From: SZUA-36 sp963759155 | GTDB lineage: Bacteria; Pseudomonadota; Gammaproteobacteria; Xanthomonadales; SZUA-36 | Assembly (NCBI GenBank): GCA_963759155.1 | Contig: CAVWXX010000008.1 | Span: 124,001-188,000, forward strand | Length of the DNA stretch: 64,000 nucleotides | Direction of reading: 5' to 3' | Shown here: positions 8,279-16,544 of the stretch, piece by piece | How the letters are laid out: the number at the start of each line of letters is the position of its first letter | Numbering within the stretch: position 1 is the stretch's first letter | The notes under the pieces: generated by a model | What the model was told of the DNA's origin: nothing | Database searches by the model: none | The model's input: the letters and a program-made list of their open reading frames with translations, nothing else | Translations under genes and position numbers: made by a program

Positions 8279-9016
8279 TCAGAGGAACTGGATCTCAAAG
8301 CCGACGGCCCGGTCACCGGGATCCCCCAACTCCAGCAGGACCGGTAAATAGACATCCGTGGCCAATCCAGCCTGTGTGTCGGCTCCGGCGCGCAAGTACT
8401 CTTCCGGTTGTAGCCGGCGTTGTGCAACCGCCTGGTTGGCCGCATCCATCAGCGTGATTTCCAGTTCCGGGAATACCTGGCTGTGTTGCGCGAGGTTGAC
8501 GAATGTCAGGCTTAAAACCAGTATTCCAGAGCGGGTAGGATGGGTGTGCATATCACGGCTGACCAGTTGTATTTGCTGCGGGTCATTCAGCAAGCCCTGC
8601 TGTTCAACTTGCAGCCACCCGGCCTGTTTCAACCAGCTATTGATTTGAGGTTGGTCAAGCAATGGCTGGCGGAATGTCCAGCCGATGTTGGCAATGGTTA
8701 AAACGACCAGCGCTGCCGTTGCCAGCACCCAGGCCAATTGACCGGATTTGACCTTTGACGGATCAGCCTCTTCATCTTCAGGGCTTGTGTTCTCGCTATC
8801 CGTGTCGGCTTTATTGACCGGGCTGAGACACGGTAGCGCCGCGTTTGGCCCTTTGGCTGGACGATGCGCCTCGCCTGCGGGCCATTCATCAAAAAGAAAA
8901 CTCAGGGAACTGAAGGTTCTACCGCATTTTCCGCACTGTACCAGGCCCCTGGCATGGGAAATCGATGCGGCGGTCAGGGCGTGAACGGTTTTACATTGAG
9001 GACAGCGTGTAAACAT
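8279..9016 (-). CDS. Zinc-ribbon, DUF3426 single-pass membrane protein
   Basis: A 245-residue protein. The N-terminus has a CPQC...CGKC zinc ribbon (residues 5-8 and 28-31) of the MJ0042 type. A transmembrane helix sits near residues 110-130 (LAWVLATAALVVL and following). The C-terminal half matches the DUF3426 fold as I know it: beta-rich, with a LVLSLTFVNLAQHSQ-type core. In pseudomonads this family lies between prmA and dusB-fis, so its place next to fis is conserved although dusB is missing. The function of the family is not established. A cytoplasmic zinc ribbon and an extracytoplasmic C-terminus are inferred from the single helix. Confidence 0.85.
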   Translation of the reverse strand: MFTRCPQCKTVHALTAASISHARGLVQCGKCGRTFSSLSFLFDEWPAGEAHRPAKGPNAALPCLSPVNKADTDSENTSPEDEEADPSKVKSGQLAWVLATAALVVLTIANIGWTFRQPLLDQPQINSWLKQAGWLQVEQQGLLNDPQQIQLVSRDMHTHPTRSGILVLSLTFVNLAQHSQVFPELEITLMDAANQAVAQRRLQPEEYLRAGADTQAGLATDVYLPVLLELGDPGDRAVGFEIQFL

Positions 9017-9052
9017 CGGTTTATTGTCGCTAAGCGCGGGCTTGCCCGGTTG

Positions 9053-9718
9053 CTAGCCCTGTGTCGGCGGCTTTTGACTAAGCGTTTCAGTTCCGGCATC
9101 GGTGTGCAGGAATTTGTAACGCTCAATATCAGCGTTGAAACGCGCACGAATCCGGTTTTCCCTGTTGCTCATGACAGATAGTTTTTCTTTGTCCCGTGCC
9201 TGTCGTGCGTAAAGCTGATCAATTTCCTTTTGCTGTTCCGCACTGATAGGCAGGCCTGCGCGCTGCCGGTCTGCAGCCTGGCGGATTTGATTTCTGATGG
9301 CGCCGGTGGTGCTATCAAAGGACTGGGTCACGACCTTCTTGTCATACCCCAATTGGGCTATCTCAACCTCCAGTGCGTTTGCGATCTCCTCTACTGAAGA
9401 GTAACGGATCAGCAATAAGCGGTCTGCCTGGTAGCGTCGTTGTTCTTCCGAGATTAACGGTGCCCGCTCCTTCTTGATCTTCTCCTCTGCAATGGCTTCC
9501 AGTGGAACGGACGTGTCTTCCACGTGCTCAATCACTATGCCTTGGTTATTCAGAATGTCATAAGGCTGGTCGGCATATTCTGCCGGCACGGCTGCACCAT
9601 AATGAACTTTGCCATCCTTGTCTTTCCAGCGATAGCTGTCGGCAGCCAATGAGGTGGCTGAAAGGCTGATTATCCCGGCGATCAGTATCGCCACAATCCT
9701 TGGGCTTCTATACTCCAT
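9053..9718 (-). CDS. DUF4124-domain exported protein
   Basis: About 221 residues from the ATG at 9718. That start leaves a typical signal peptide (hydrophobic core VAILIAGIISLSA, cleavage near SLAA-DS) followed at once by the DUF4124 core YRWKDKDGKVHYGAAVP. A longer open frame upstream would add 23 residues lying inside pyrE and would spoil the signal peptide, so I prefer the shorter form, which overlaps the pyrE stop by 11 nt. The rest is charged and likely helical or coiled-coil (KKERAPLISEEQRR and following). DUF4124 proteins are periplasmic or lipoprotein-like and of unknown role. Co-expression with pyrE is implied by the overlap. Confidence 0.8.
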   Translation of the reverse strand: MEYRSPRIVAILIAGIISLSATSLAADSYRWKDKDGKVHYGAAVPAEYADQPYDILNNQGIVIEHVEDTSVPLEAIAEEKIKKERAPLISEEQRRYQADRLLLIRYSSVEEIANALEVEIAQLGYDKKVVTQSFDSTTGAIRNQIRQAADRQRAGLPISAEQQKEIDQLYARQARDKEKLSVMSNRENRIRARFNADIERYKFLHTDAGTETLSQKPPTQG

Positions 9719-10349
9719 AGGTATTACGATACCGCCGAATGGCTTCAATGTCGATACCTGTAACAGACTGACTTTCAAGGAATTCAATCAGGTCATCGAG
9801 ACCGGCGATGGAAATCACCGGTATACCAAACTCATCGGTCACTTCCTGTGCCGCAGATTTTTCACCCTGGCCACGTTCCTGACGGTCCAGTGCAATGGCC
9901 ACGCCACAGGGGGTCGCTCCCGCCTCTTTTATCCATTCAATCGATTCACGTACCGATGTTCCCGCAGATATGACGTCGTCGGTGATGAGCACATTGCCCT
10001 TGAGTTGCGCACCGACCAGGGTGCCGCCTTCCCCATGATCCTTGGCTTCCTTGCGGTTGTAGGCGAATGGAATATTCCGCCGGTGACCAGCATTGAGCAT
10101 GATGGCAATTCCCGAAGCCAGCGGGATGCCCTTGTAGGCCGGGCCGAACAGCATGTCAAAGGCCAGGCCCGAGTCAAGAATGGCCTGCGCATAACAGGTT
10201 GAGAGTATTTCCAGGCTGCGCCCGTCATCAAAACCGCCGGCGTTGAAAAAATACGGGCTCACCCGTCCCGATTTCAATGTAAATTCGCCGAATTTCAGGT
10301 TTCCCCGTGTCATGGCCAGTTCAAAAAATTGTTGTTTATAGTTTTGCAT
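9708..10349 (-). CDS. pyrE: Orotate phosphoribosyltransferase
   Basis: Converts orotate and PRPP to OMP. From the ATG at 10349 the protein is 213 residues, the same length as E. coli PyrE, and begins MQNYKQQFFELA. The KFGEFTLKSGRVSPYFFNAG segment, the catalytic loop FNRKEAKDHGEGG-type stretch (here YNRKEAKDHGEGG) and the PRPP-binding box VLITDDVISAGTS are all present. An upstream in-frame start would add 14 residues absent from the family. The gene is divergent from the exonuclease III gene, with about 110 bp between start codons. Identity is near certain. Confidence 0.95.
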   Translation of the reverse strand: MQNYKQQFFELAMTRGNLKFGEFTLKSGRVSPYFFNAGGFDDGRSLEILSTCYAQAILDSGLAFDMLFGPAYKGIPLASGIAIMLNAGHRRNIPFAYNRKEAKDHGEGGTLVGAQLKGNVLITDDVISAGTSVRESIEWIKEAGATPCGVAIALDRQERGQGEKSAAQEVTDEFGIPVISIAGLDDLIEFLESQSVTGIDIEAIRRYRNTYGV

Positions 10350-10460
10350 GGGGGAAGTATCTCGCGGCTTTGCCTTCGCTGCAATATGCAAGGGTCATGA
10401 CAAGATGCCCAAGTACGGTTATGCTGCCTGCCTGCTCCGCAAAACAGAAGATTTCACCAC

Positions 10461-11243
10461 ATGAGAATTATCAGTGTTAACACTAACGGCATCCGGGCGG
10501 CAGCCCGCAAAGGTTTTTTTAACTGGATGCAAAAACGTAAGCCGGACGTTGTCTGCATCCAGGAGACCAAGGCACAGGAAGACCAGCTGGGTGACCCGGT
10601 ATTTTCGCCACCCGGTTATAAGCGCTACTTTCATGATGCACAAAAGAAGGGCTACAGCGGTGTCGCCATTTACACACGTCATGAGCCCGATCATATGCAT
10701 TTTGGTATTGGCTGGGATGTCATGGATGACGAGGGTCGCTGGATAAGGGCGGATTTTGGGAATCTGAGTATTATATCGCTGTACCTGCCATCCGGTTCTT
10801 CAAAAGAGGAACGTCAGCAGATCAAGTACCAGAGCATGGATTATCTGCAACCCTTACTCAAGGCAATGGTGGAGGAGGGGCGTGAGTACATCATCTGTGG
10901 TGACTGGAATATCGCACATAAGAAAATAGATATAAAAAACTGGCGTGGCAATCAGAAGAATTCCGGCTTTCTGCCGGAAGAACGCGCGTGGATGGACGAG
11001 CTATTTGGTCATGTTGGCATGGTCGATGCCTTTCGCGAGATCGAGACCGGCGAGCACCAGTACACCTGGTGGTCGAATCGCGGCCAGGCCTGGGCCAATA
11101 ACACCGGTTGGCGTATTGATTACCATGTTGCTACACCAGGTATAGCAGCAAAGGCGCAGGCGGTGGAGATATACAAGGATGAGCGGTTTTCTGATCACGC
11201 TCCGCTGACCATTGATTACGACTATGACATCGTGAGCAAGTAG
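10461..11243 (+). CDS. xthA: Exonuclease III family AP endonuclease
   Basis: Base-excision repair nuclease that cuts 5' of abasic sites and degrades 3' ends. The 260-residue protein has the family motifs in order: N-terminal SVNTNGIRAA, metal-binding QETKAQ near residue 37, the GYSGVAIY segment, the catalytic ICGDWNIAH near 144-152, and the C-terminal SDHAPLTIDY with the catalytic His. Length and motifs fit ExoIII/ExoA; orthology to E. coli XthA rather than a paralogous ExoA is not settled. The next gene starts 7 bp downstream and is probably co-transcribed. Confidence 0.92.
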   Translation: MRIISVNTNGIRAAARKGFFNWMQKRKPDVVCIQETKAQEDQLGDPVFSPPGYKRYFHDAQKKGYSGVAIYTRHEPDHMHFGIGWDVMDDEGRWIRADFGNLSIISLYLPSGSSKEERQQIKYQSMDYLQPLLKAMVEEGREYIICGDWNIAHKKIDIKNWRGNQKNSGFLPEERAWMDELFGHVGMVDAFREIETGEHQYTWWSNRGQAWANNTGWRIDYHVATPGIAAKAQAVEIYKDERFSDHAPLTIDYDYDIVSK

Positions 11244-11250
11244 CCGTTAC

Positions 11251-12495
11251 ATGAATACCACTCCCCGGCGTTGGCAGGAGATCTTGTTTAACCGCAAGAT
11301 GGTGTCCTGTATTTTTCTGGGTTTTACTTCCGGTCTGCCGTTGTATGTTTTGATCCAGTTGGTACCGGCCTGGTTGCGCAGTCATGAGATTGACCTGGCG
11401 ACCATCGGCTTGTTTGCACTGGTTTCATTACCGTATACCTGGAAGTTCCTGTGGTCACCGTTGATGGACCGTTACAAGCTTCCCTTTCTGGGCAGGCGAC
11501 GGGGATGGGCGCTGATCACACAGCTTGGATTGCTTTTTTCGATCGCGGCGCTTGGCCAGTTTGACCCTTCGGCCTCACTTCAGGCTATCGTTGTAACCGT
11601 TTTCATCGTCTCATTATTCGGCGCGAGCCAGGATATCGTGGTTGACGCCTACCGGCGTGAGTTACTGGCAGACGATGAACTGGGTACGGGTACATCCCTT
11701 TTTATCAATGCCTACCGTCTTTCATCACTGGTGCCGGGGTCACTGGCATTGATTCTTTCCGATATCCTGCCGTGGCCGGTGGTTTATTGGGTCACGGCCG
11801 CTTTTATGGGGGTTGGTATTATCACCACCCTGATCATTAAGGAAGTCAGTGATGATGCCCTTGCGCCGGCGACACTGAGAGAAGCCGTCGTCGATCCATT
11901 CAAGGAGTTTTTTTCACGTGGGGGTATCAAGGCCGGACTGGCGATTCTCGCGTTCATGTTTCTCTACAAACTCGGCGATAACATGGCGACGGCCCTGGCG
12001 ACGCCTTTTTACCTGGATATGGGCTTCAGTCGTACCGAGATAGGTTCAATCGCCAAGATAGCGGCGCTGTGGTCTTCGATAGCCGGCGGTATTTTGGGTG
12101 GCGTGTTGATGTTGAAGCTGAGCATCAACAAGGCGCTTTGGGTGTTTGGTTTTGTGCAGATGGTGACCATCCTGGGCTATGTCTGGTTGAGTACGGTCGG
12201 GCATCATCCGTTGGGTCTTTTCCTGGTGGTGAGTGGCGAGTACCTGGGTGTCGGACTGGGCGCCATTGCGCTGACCGCCTACATGGCACGTGAGACCAGC
12301 AAGGCCTTTACCGCCACGCAATTCGCCCTGTTCAGCAGTTTTATTGCGATTCCTCGAACCTTTGCCAATGCATCAACCGGCTTTATTATTGAGGCGGTGG
12401 GTTATACACAGTTTTTTATTGTCTGTACGCTGGTTGCGATTCCGGGAATGTTGTTGCTTTTCAAGGTTGCCCCATGGCATGAGCCTGAGAAGTAA
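11251..12495 (+). CDS. ampG: AmpG-type muropeptide permease (MFS)
   Basis: A 414-residue polytopic membrane protein of the major facilitator superfamily. The N-terminus (GFTSGLPLYVLIQLVPAWL) and the first loop WSPLMDRY...GRRRGW, followed by SQDIVVDAYRRELL, match the AmpG subgroup that imports anhydro-muropeptides for recycling. Twelve hydrophobic segments can be counted roughly. Recycling fits with anmK and an M23 peptidase at 20-22.5 kb and an AmpE-like protein at 35 kb. It is shorter than E. coli AmpG (about 490), lacking the extra C-terminal helices. The substrate is inferred from the family. Confidence 0.85.
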   Translation: MNTTPRRWQEILFNRKMVSCIFLGFTSGLPLYVLIQLVPAWLRSHEIDLATIGLFALVSLPYTWKFLWSPLMDRYKLPFLGRRRGWALITQLGLLFSIAALGQFDPSASLQAIVVTVFIVSLFGASQDIVVDAYRRELLADDELGTGTSLFINAYRLSSLVPGSLALILSDILPWPVVYWVTAAFMGVGIITTLIIKEVSDDALAPATLREAVVDPFKEFFSRGGIKAGLAILAFMFLYKLGDNMATALATPFYLDMGFSRTEIGSIAKIAALWSSIAGGILGGVLMLKLSINKALWVFGFVQMVTILGYVWLSTVGHHPLGLFLVVSGEYLGVGLGAIALTAYMARETSKAFTATQFALFSSFIAIPRTFANASTGFIIEAVGYTQFFIVCTLVAIPGMLLLFKVAPWHEPEK

Positions 12496-12515
12496 GACGT
12501 CCTGCTTATGGCGTT

Positions 12516-13304
12516 TTATAAACTCAACCACAGCAAGTCGCTGGCCGGATTCGAGGGTAATATCCGGTACAGCCAGCCCCTGAAATAAGGGTCCTTTTCT
12601 ACCAGCGAAGGGGTAGATTGGGCTTCGGAGTTGATCGTGAGGATTCGTCCACTCAAGGGGCACATGACGCTGTGCTTTTCTCCATCCGATGATGTCATTT
12701 CTGCGCAGGAGATGCCCTGTAAAAGGTCTTCGCCGGCTTGATACAGCTCCAGTTCCTTTATACCCACGGCGGACTTCAGGAATAAATCACTGACTCCGAT
12801 CACCGCGGTGCCCTTGTCCTCCATCCGCGCCCAGCTGACATATCCAAGTTTGTAATAGTCGGCTGGACAGGGAATGTAGCCCATGGCATCGCGCCGTGTA
12901 AGGCTGGCCGATTCAGCATCGTTAAGCAGTGTGGCGCATCTGAGACTGCGCTGAATCACCGTGAGTAGCTCGTCTGCTGTGAACGGTTTCGGGATGTAGT
13001 CAATGGCTCCCGTCGTTGTCATGCTCCTGACAGCGTTTTCCACGGTCGAGTAGCCGGTCATCATGACGACGGGTGTGTGAATGCCCCTTCGGGCCAACTC
13101 CTCCAGAAACTGAAAACCATTGAGTTCTGGCATCATGATATCGCAGAGAATCAGGCGAAACTCGTAATGTTCCAGGCTCTGTAAGGCCTCTGAAGCGTGT
13201 CCCGCATCGGAAACTGTCATTCCCTCTGCGCTGCAAATTTTGACCACGGAACGAGTGACCATCGGTTCATCGTCGATGACGAGGATATCGCGCTTTTGTT
13301 TCAT
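12516..13304 (-). CDS. Response regulator with GcvH-like C-terminal domain (second of two)
   Basis: A 262-residue protein. Residues 5-125 form a receiver domain: acidic pair DD at 11-12, phosphoacceptor Asp55 in LCDIMMP, and KP in YIPKPF near 106. The C-terminal half (about 146-250) aligns with glycine-cleavage H protein: YVSWARMEDKG matches the H-protein HEWL region and MCPLSGRILTIN matches its APVSGEIVAVN. In a gapless alignment the lipoylated Lys is replaced (Gly), so it is probably not lipoylated at the usual site. There is no DNA-binding domain. Its GTG/ATG start overlaps the kinase stop by 4 nt, which marks it as the cognate regulator. The output mechanism is unknown; a docking or regulatory role on the neighbouring redox complex is inference. 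Confidence 0.8.
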   Translation of the reverse strand: MKQKRDILVIDDEPMVTRSVVKICSAEGMTVSDAGHASEALQSLEHYEFRLILCDIMMPELNGFQFLEELARRGIHTPVVMMTGYSTVENAVRSMTTTGAIDYIPKPFTADELLTVIQRSLRCATLLNDAESASLTRRDAMGYIPCPADYYKLGYVSWARMEDKGTAVIGVSDLFLKSAVGIKELELYQAGEDLLQGISCAEMTSSDGEKHSVMCPLSGRILTINSEAQSTPSLVEKDPYFRGWLYRILPSNPASDLLWLSL

Positions 13305-15166
13305 GTGCCCACCGGAATCAAAATGATAAAACTTGTACCAACACCAAGTTCGCTTTTCACCGAGATCGTTCCATTGTGGTTATCGACGATGCCCCAGGTA
13401 ACGGCCAGGCCCAGACCCGTTCCCTTTTGACCTTTTGTCGTCGCGAAAGGCTCGAAAAGTTTCGGCAACTGCTCTTCGGGAATACCACAACCATTGTCTA
13501 TTACCTGGACCTCAACATACTCGTCGTCCCATGAGGATTCGACCTGCTTCCAGTGATGCCAGGCACAGCCTTCATGCAAGCAGCCTTTAACCAGGCCTTT
13601 CAGGGGCACCTCGAAAGCATAGATCGGAGAACCGCATTTCGGGCAGAGTTCACCATCAACAATCAATGAAGTCGAGCAATCCGGACATAGTAGTTCGGTG
13701 CTGTCGTCGAAAGGCGGCATGCCGTTTAAGCGGTGTTCGCTTGAGCCGTACATGGGATTGAGGTGGATGATGCCGGTTTGCTTCTTGTGACGGTAGCGCA
13801 TGCTGATGGCAGGTTTGGCGTCGATCTGAACTTTCCTGTCGACCAGGTCATGCCGCTTTGGACACAAAGCGCGCTTGATCTGCAGCACCCCGGCAGGGTT
13901 TAGGCTGATAGTCTTGCTGGTAATCCTGATGGTGCCCTTGTTGTCGCCAATGGCATCCAGCGCGTTGACCATCAGGTTGATGAAAACCTGTTGGATCTGG
14001 TTCGCGTCCACTCTCACATCCGGGAGCGTCGGCTCCAACTCCATGACCAGCTCAACTTGTCGCATTGAAAGTTGGTTTTCGATGACTTTTGCGGCTCGCC
14101 CGATAATCTCGTTGATATCCGCCTTACGCTTCTTGGGGACAGTTTGACGGGCAAAGTCCAGCAGGCTCTTGACGATTTCACGGCAGCGGATGGTCTCTGA
14201 AACAATCACCTGAAGGTCCTCACTCATCTCGGGCTGTCCCTGTGAGCGTTTCAACAAGTAACTGCTGTTGGTGAGAACGGCTGTCAGCGGGTTGTTTATT
14301 TCATGAGCCACCCCGGCGGCCAGCCTGCCAAGCGAGGCGAGTTTGTCCGACTGGAAAAGCTGTAATCGTGCTTCTGCCAGGTTTTCAGTCATATTATTGT
14401 AGGAGCGGGCCAGCATACCCAGTTCATCTTCGCTCTTTACCTTGACCCGGAAGCCAAGGTTTCCGCCCGCGACGTGTTTCATCCCCGTGAGTAGTTCACG
14501 GATCGGGCGGTCAATCCACCACCGAACCATGAAACCGACAATCAGGCTAAGAATGAGAATGGCGCTGATAGCAAGAATGACCACCGCTATCTGGCTGCGG
14601 CGAATGTTCCGGTCGACCTCGGTGAGGGGAATGGTGACATCCAGCACACCGAGCACAGTCTGGGTTTCGGGGTGCGCATGACAGGCTGCCGTCCAGCAGG
14701 AAGGTGAATTGTAGATCGGGTTGATGATGCCCAGCAAACGTGGTGAATCCTCATGGGGATGGAAGACCCTCGCACGCTCTTTTTGCTCCAGACGCTCCAG
14801 CGGTGCACCGGCAGAATGACAGCGATAACAACTCTCGGCGTTCTGGTCTACCATCGTTCCGATCTCAGCTGTTTCAGATGAGTAGATGATCTCGCCTGAC
14901 TTGTTGAATACACGGACGCGGTCGATGCCTTCCTGATTACCGATACGGTGAATGCTTTCATGGATCCGTTCCCGGTCGTTATGCAGCATATCGTACTCGG
15001 TGTCCGATTTAACAGCGTCGCTGAGCTGATTGGCGTGCCGCTCTACCTCGGTGAGCAGTCTCTGTTTTTCGGATTGGATATTGAAAAACGCGAAAATGCC
15101 GATCGCGATCAAAATCGTCAATACGACCCCAAAAGTCAGTTTCAGGCCGATTTTGTTACTGAACAT
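13301..15166 (-). CDS. Membrane histidine kinase with haem-c sensor motifs and zinc-ribbon insert
   Basis: A 621-residue sensor kinase. TM1 is at about 10-29, an extracytoplasmic domain at 30-190, TM2 at about 193-213, then HAMP, then HisKA with phospho-His288 in AAGVAHEINNPL. The sensor domain holds a CxxCH haem site (CYRCH, 113-117) and a CX4CH site (CWTAACH, 157-163), so it probably binds covalent haem c. The ATPase domain is split: the N box (NLMVNALD, 397-404) and G1 box (DNGCGIP, 557-563) are separated by about 130 extra residues (421-548) with CPDC...CPKC (494-511) and further Cys/His (C529, C534, H537, H538), a zinc-ribbon-like insert. The ATP lid GTGLGL (582-587) is intact. It lies downstream of the redox-complex genes and overlaps its regulator. 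Confidence 0.88.
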   Translation of the reverse strand: MFSNKIGLKLTFGVVLTILIAIGIFAFFNIQSEKQRLLTEVERHANQLSDAVKSDTEYDMLHNDRERIHESIHRIGNQEGIDRVRVFNKSGEIIYSSETAEIGTMVDQNAESCYRCHSAGAPLERLEQKERARVFHPHEDSPRLLGIINPIYNSPSCWTAACHAHPETQTVLGVLDVTIPLTEVDRNIRRSQIAVVILAISAILILSLIVGFMVRWWIDRPIRELLTGMKHVAGGNLGFRVKVKSEDELGMLARSYNNMTENLAEARLQLFQSDKLASLGRLAAGVAHEINNPLTAVLTNSSYLLKRSQGQPEMSEDLQVIVSETIRCREIVKSLLDFARQTVPKKRKADINEIIGRAAKVIENQLSMRQVELVMELEPTLPDVRVDANQIQQVFINLMVNALDAIGDNKGTIRITSKTISLNPAGVLQIKRALCPKRHDLVDRKVQIDAKPAISMRYRHKKQTGIIHLNPMYGSSEHRLNGMPPFDDSTELLCPDCSTSLIVDGELCPKCGSPIYAFEVPLKGLVKGCLHEGCAWHHWKQVESSWDDEYVEVQVIDNGCGIPEEQLPKLFEPFATTKGQKGTGLGLAVTWGIVDNHNGTISVKSELGVGTSFIILIPVGT

Positions 15167-15188
15167 ATATCACCCGCGAGTGGATGTT

Positions 15189-15326
15189 CTATTTGACGTC
15201 ATCCTGGTCTTTGGCCGGTGTCTTCAGGTACTTGACCATGTAGATGAACAACACCCAGAAACACAACAAAAGCAGGTACTCGAGTCCCTTGGTTTCAAAA
15301 ATATTTACATAGGTAAATGAGTCCAT
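15189..15326 (-). CDS. Small single-pass membrane protein of the redox complex
   Basis: A 45-residue open frame with ATG at 15326 and TAG at 15189-15191, preceded by AGGAGCC (GGAG-type site, 8 nt before the ATG on the minus strand). One hydrophobic helix occupies about residues 14-30 (LEYLLLLCFWVLFIYMV), followed by a charged tail KYLKTPAKDQDD. It sits 9 bp after the NrfD-like gene and 22 bp before the kinase. Desulfovibrio Hmc complexes have a comparably small membrane subunit (HmcD) right after the NrfD-like HmcC, and the position is the same here. Assignment rests on position and topology, not on sequence identity. Confidence 0.7.
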   Translation of the reverse strand: MDSFTYVNIFETKGLEYLLLLCFWVLFIYMVKYLKTPAKDQDDVK

Positions 15327-15335
15327 TTCAGGCTC

Positions 15336-16544
15336 CTAATGCTGATGATTTGAGCTGAGCACCGGCATACGCGTGACGATCCAGCGGAATATCCAGAACT
15401 GAACAAAGATCACTGTCATTGAAACAATAAATTCCTGCCAGGATGGGACGTAACGTACCTCTGCATACCAGTTGAAACAGATGATGGAAATGTTTAGACG
15501 GTTGAGTACGATACCTATCAGAGCCATGACTGCGGCAAGTTTGATAATCCTGAGGTTGCGGTGCTTATAGCCAAACGCAAACATCAGTGCTGGCACCAGC
15601 ACAAACCCAACAACCTCAAGCAGAAACCACAGGCCAAAACCATCGTTGATTAATTCCCATTGTTGATCGTGGACGAAAAGCAGGGCCTTGAAAAAATAAT
15701 AGACAAACATGGTAATGGCCGCGCCCTTGGCGAGTCCCAGGACAATATCGTCAAACGACCGGTGACTACCCGGTTCCAGAAAGTTCTTGAAGACCCGGTG
15801 GCCGATGGTTCCTTCGATGATGATCATGGCGAGGCCCGCGTAAACGCTGGAGACAAAAAACTGGATCGGTATGAACTCTGAGAACCACAATGGATGGATC
15901 TTGGTTTTTGCCATCAGGTATAAGGCCCCGAGACCTGATTGGTGAAGCAAGGACAAGGTTATGCCCAGGATCACCGTGGCCAGGGTAAGGCTGGCAAGAA
16001 ACTTACGGGCTTTCTCCCAGTGCATCCATTCTGCAACAGCCGGAGAAAACTCGACAAATGCCGCGATCATGTAGAGAAGAAAATGCCAACAGATCAGGAA
16101 AAGAATGGAACTGAACCCGAATGAATTACCAATATACGGGTTGAACCCGAACCAGGGCCGGCCAAGGTCCAATAAAAGCGCACCGGCGTAGAAGGTATAG
16201 GCCATGAAGCCATTCAATACGGTGATGCGTACCACCGATTTATACTTGTCTACTCCCAGTACATAAACCACGAAGGTAATAACGTAAGCACCGCCGGCGA
16301 GGGCAACGCCGGTGACAACATTCAAACCCTTCCATAGACCCCAGGGAACTTCCTGGGTGTAATTGGCGACCGAGCCAAGACCGTAAACAAAACGAAAATA
16401 GAGGATGATAATTCCGGTAATGATTACCGGGATCGAGATGATATTGAATGGTGTGAGCCATGGCCCGCGTGGTTTCATCTCCTCGATCAGAAAGCGGAAA
16501 AAGTTGCCAAATGAATCGTAAACAGCGGTTTCTCTATTCATCAT
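15336..16544 (-). CDS. NrfD/PsrC-type quinol-interacting membrane subunit (HybB/HmcC-like)
   Basis: A 402-residue integral membrane protein with about ten hydrophobic segments. NrfD-family features: an early long loop KPRGPWLTPFN-type start (here MKPRGPWLTPFN), GLWKGLNVVTGVALAGGAY, a DLGRPW motif around residue 120-130 typical of HybB/NrfD proteins, and a LHQSGLGALY segment in the middle of the chain. Such subunits exchange electrons with the quinone pool and partner with a 4x[4Fe-4S] ferredoxin-like subunit. Its ATG overlaps the Fe-S gene by 11 nt, a strong sign that the two proteins form one complex. The direction of electron flow cannot be read from the sequence. Confidence 0.9.
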   Translation of the reverse strand: MMNRETAVYDSFGNFFRFLIEEMKPRGPWLTPFNIISIPVIITGIIILYFRFVYGLGSVANYTQEVPWGLWKGLNVVTGVALAGGAYVITFVVYVLGVDKYKSVVRITVLNGFMAYTFYAGALLLDLGRPWFGFNPYIGNSFGFSSILFLICWHFLLYMIAAFVEFSPAVAEWMHWEKARKFLASLTLATVILGITLSLLHQSGLGALYLMAKTKIHPLWFSEFIPIQFFVSSVYAGLAMIIIEGTIGHRVFKNFLEPGSHRSFDDIVLGLAKGAAITMFVYYFFKALLFVHDQQWELINDGFGLWFLLEVVGFVLVPALMFAFGYKHRNLRIIKLAAVMALIGIVLNRLNISIICFNWYAEVRYVPSWQEFIVSMTVIFVQFWIFRWIVTRMPVLSSNHQH

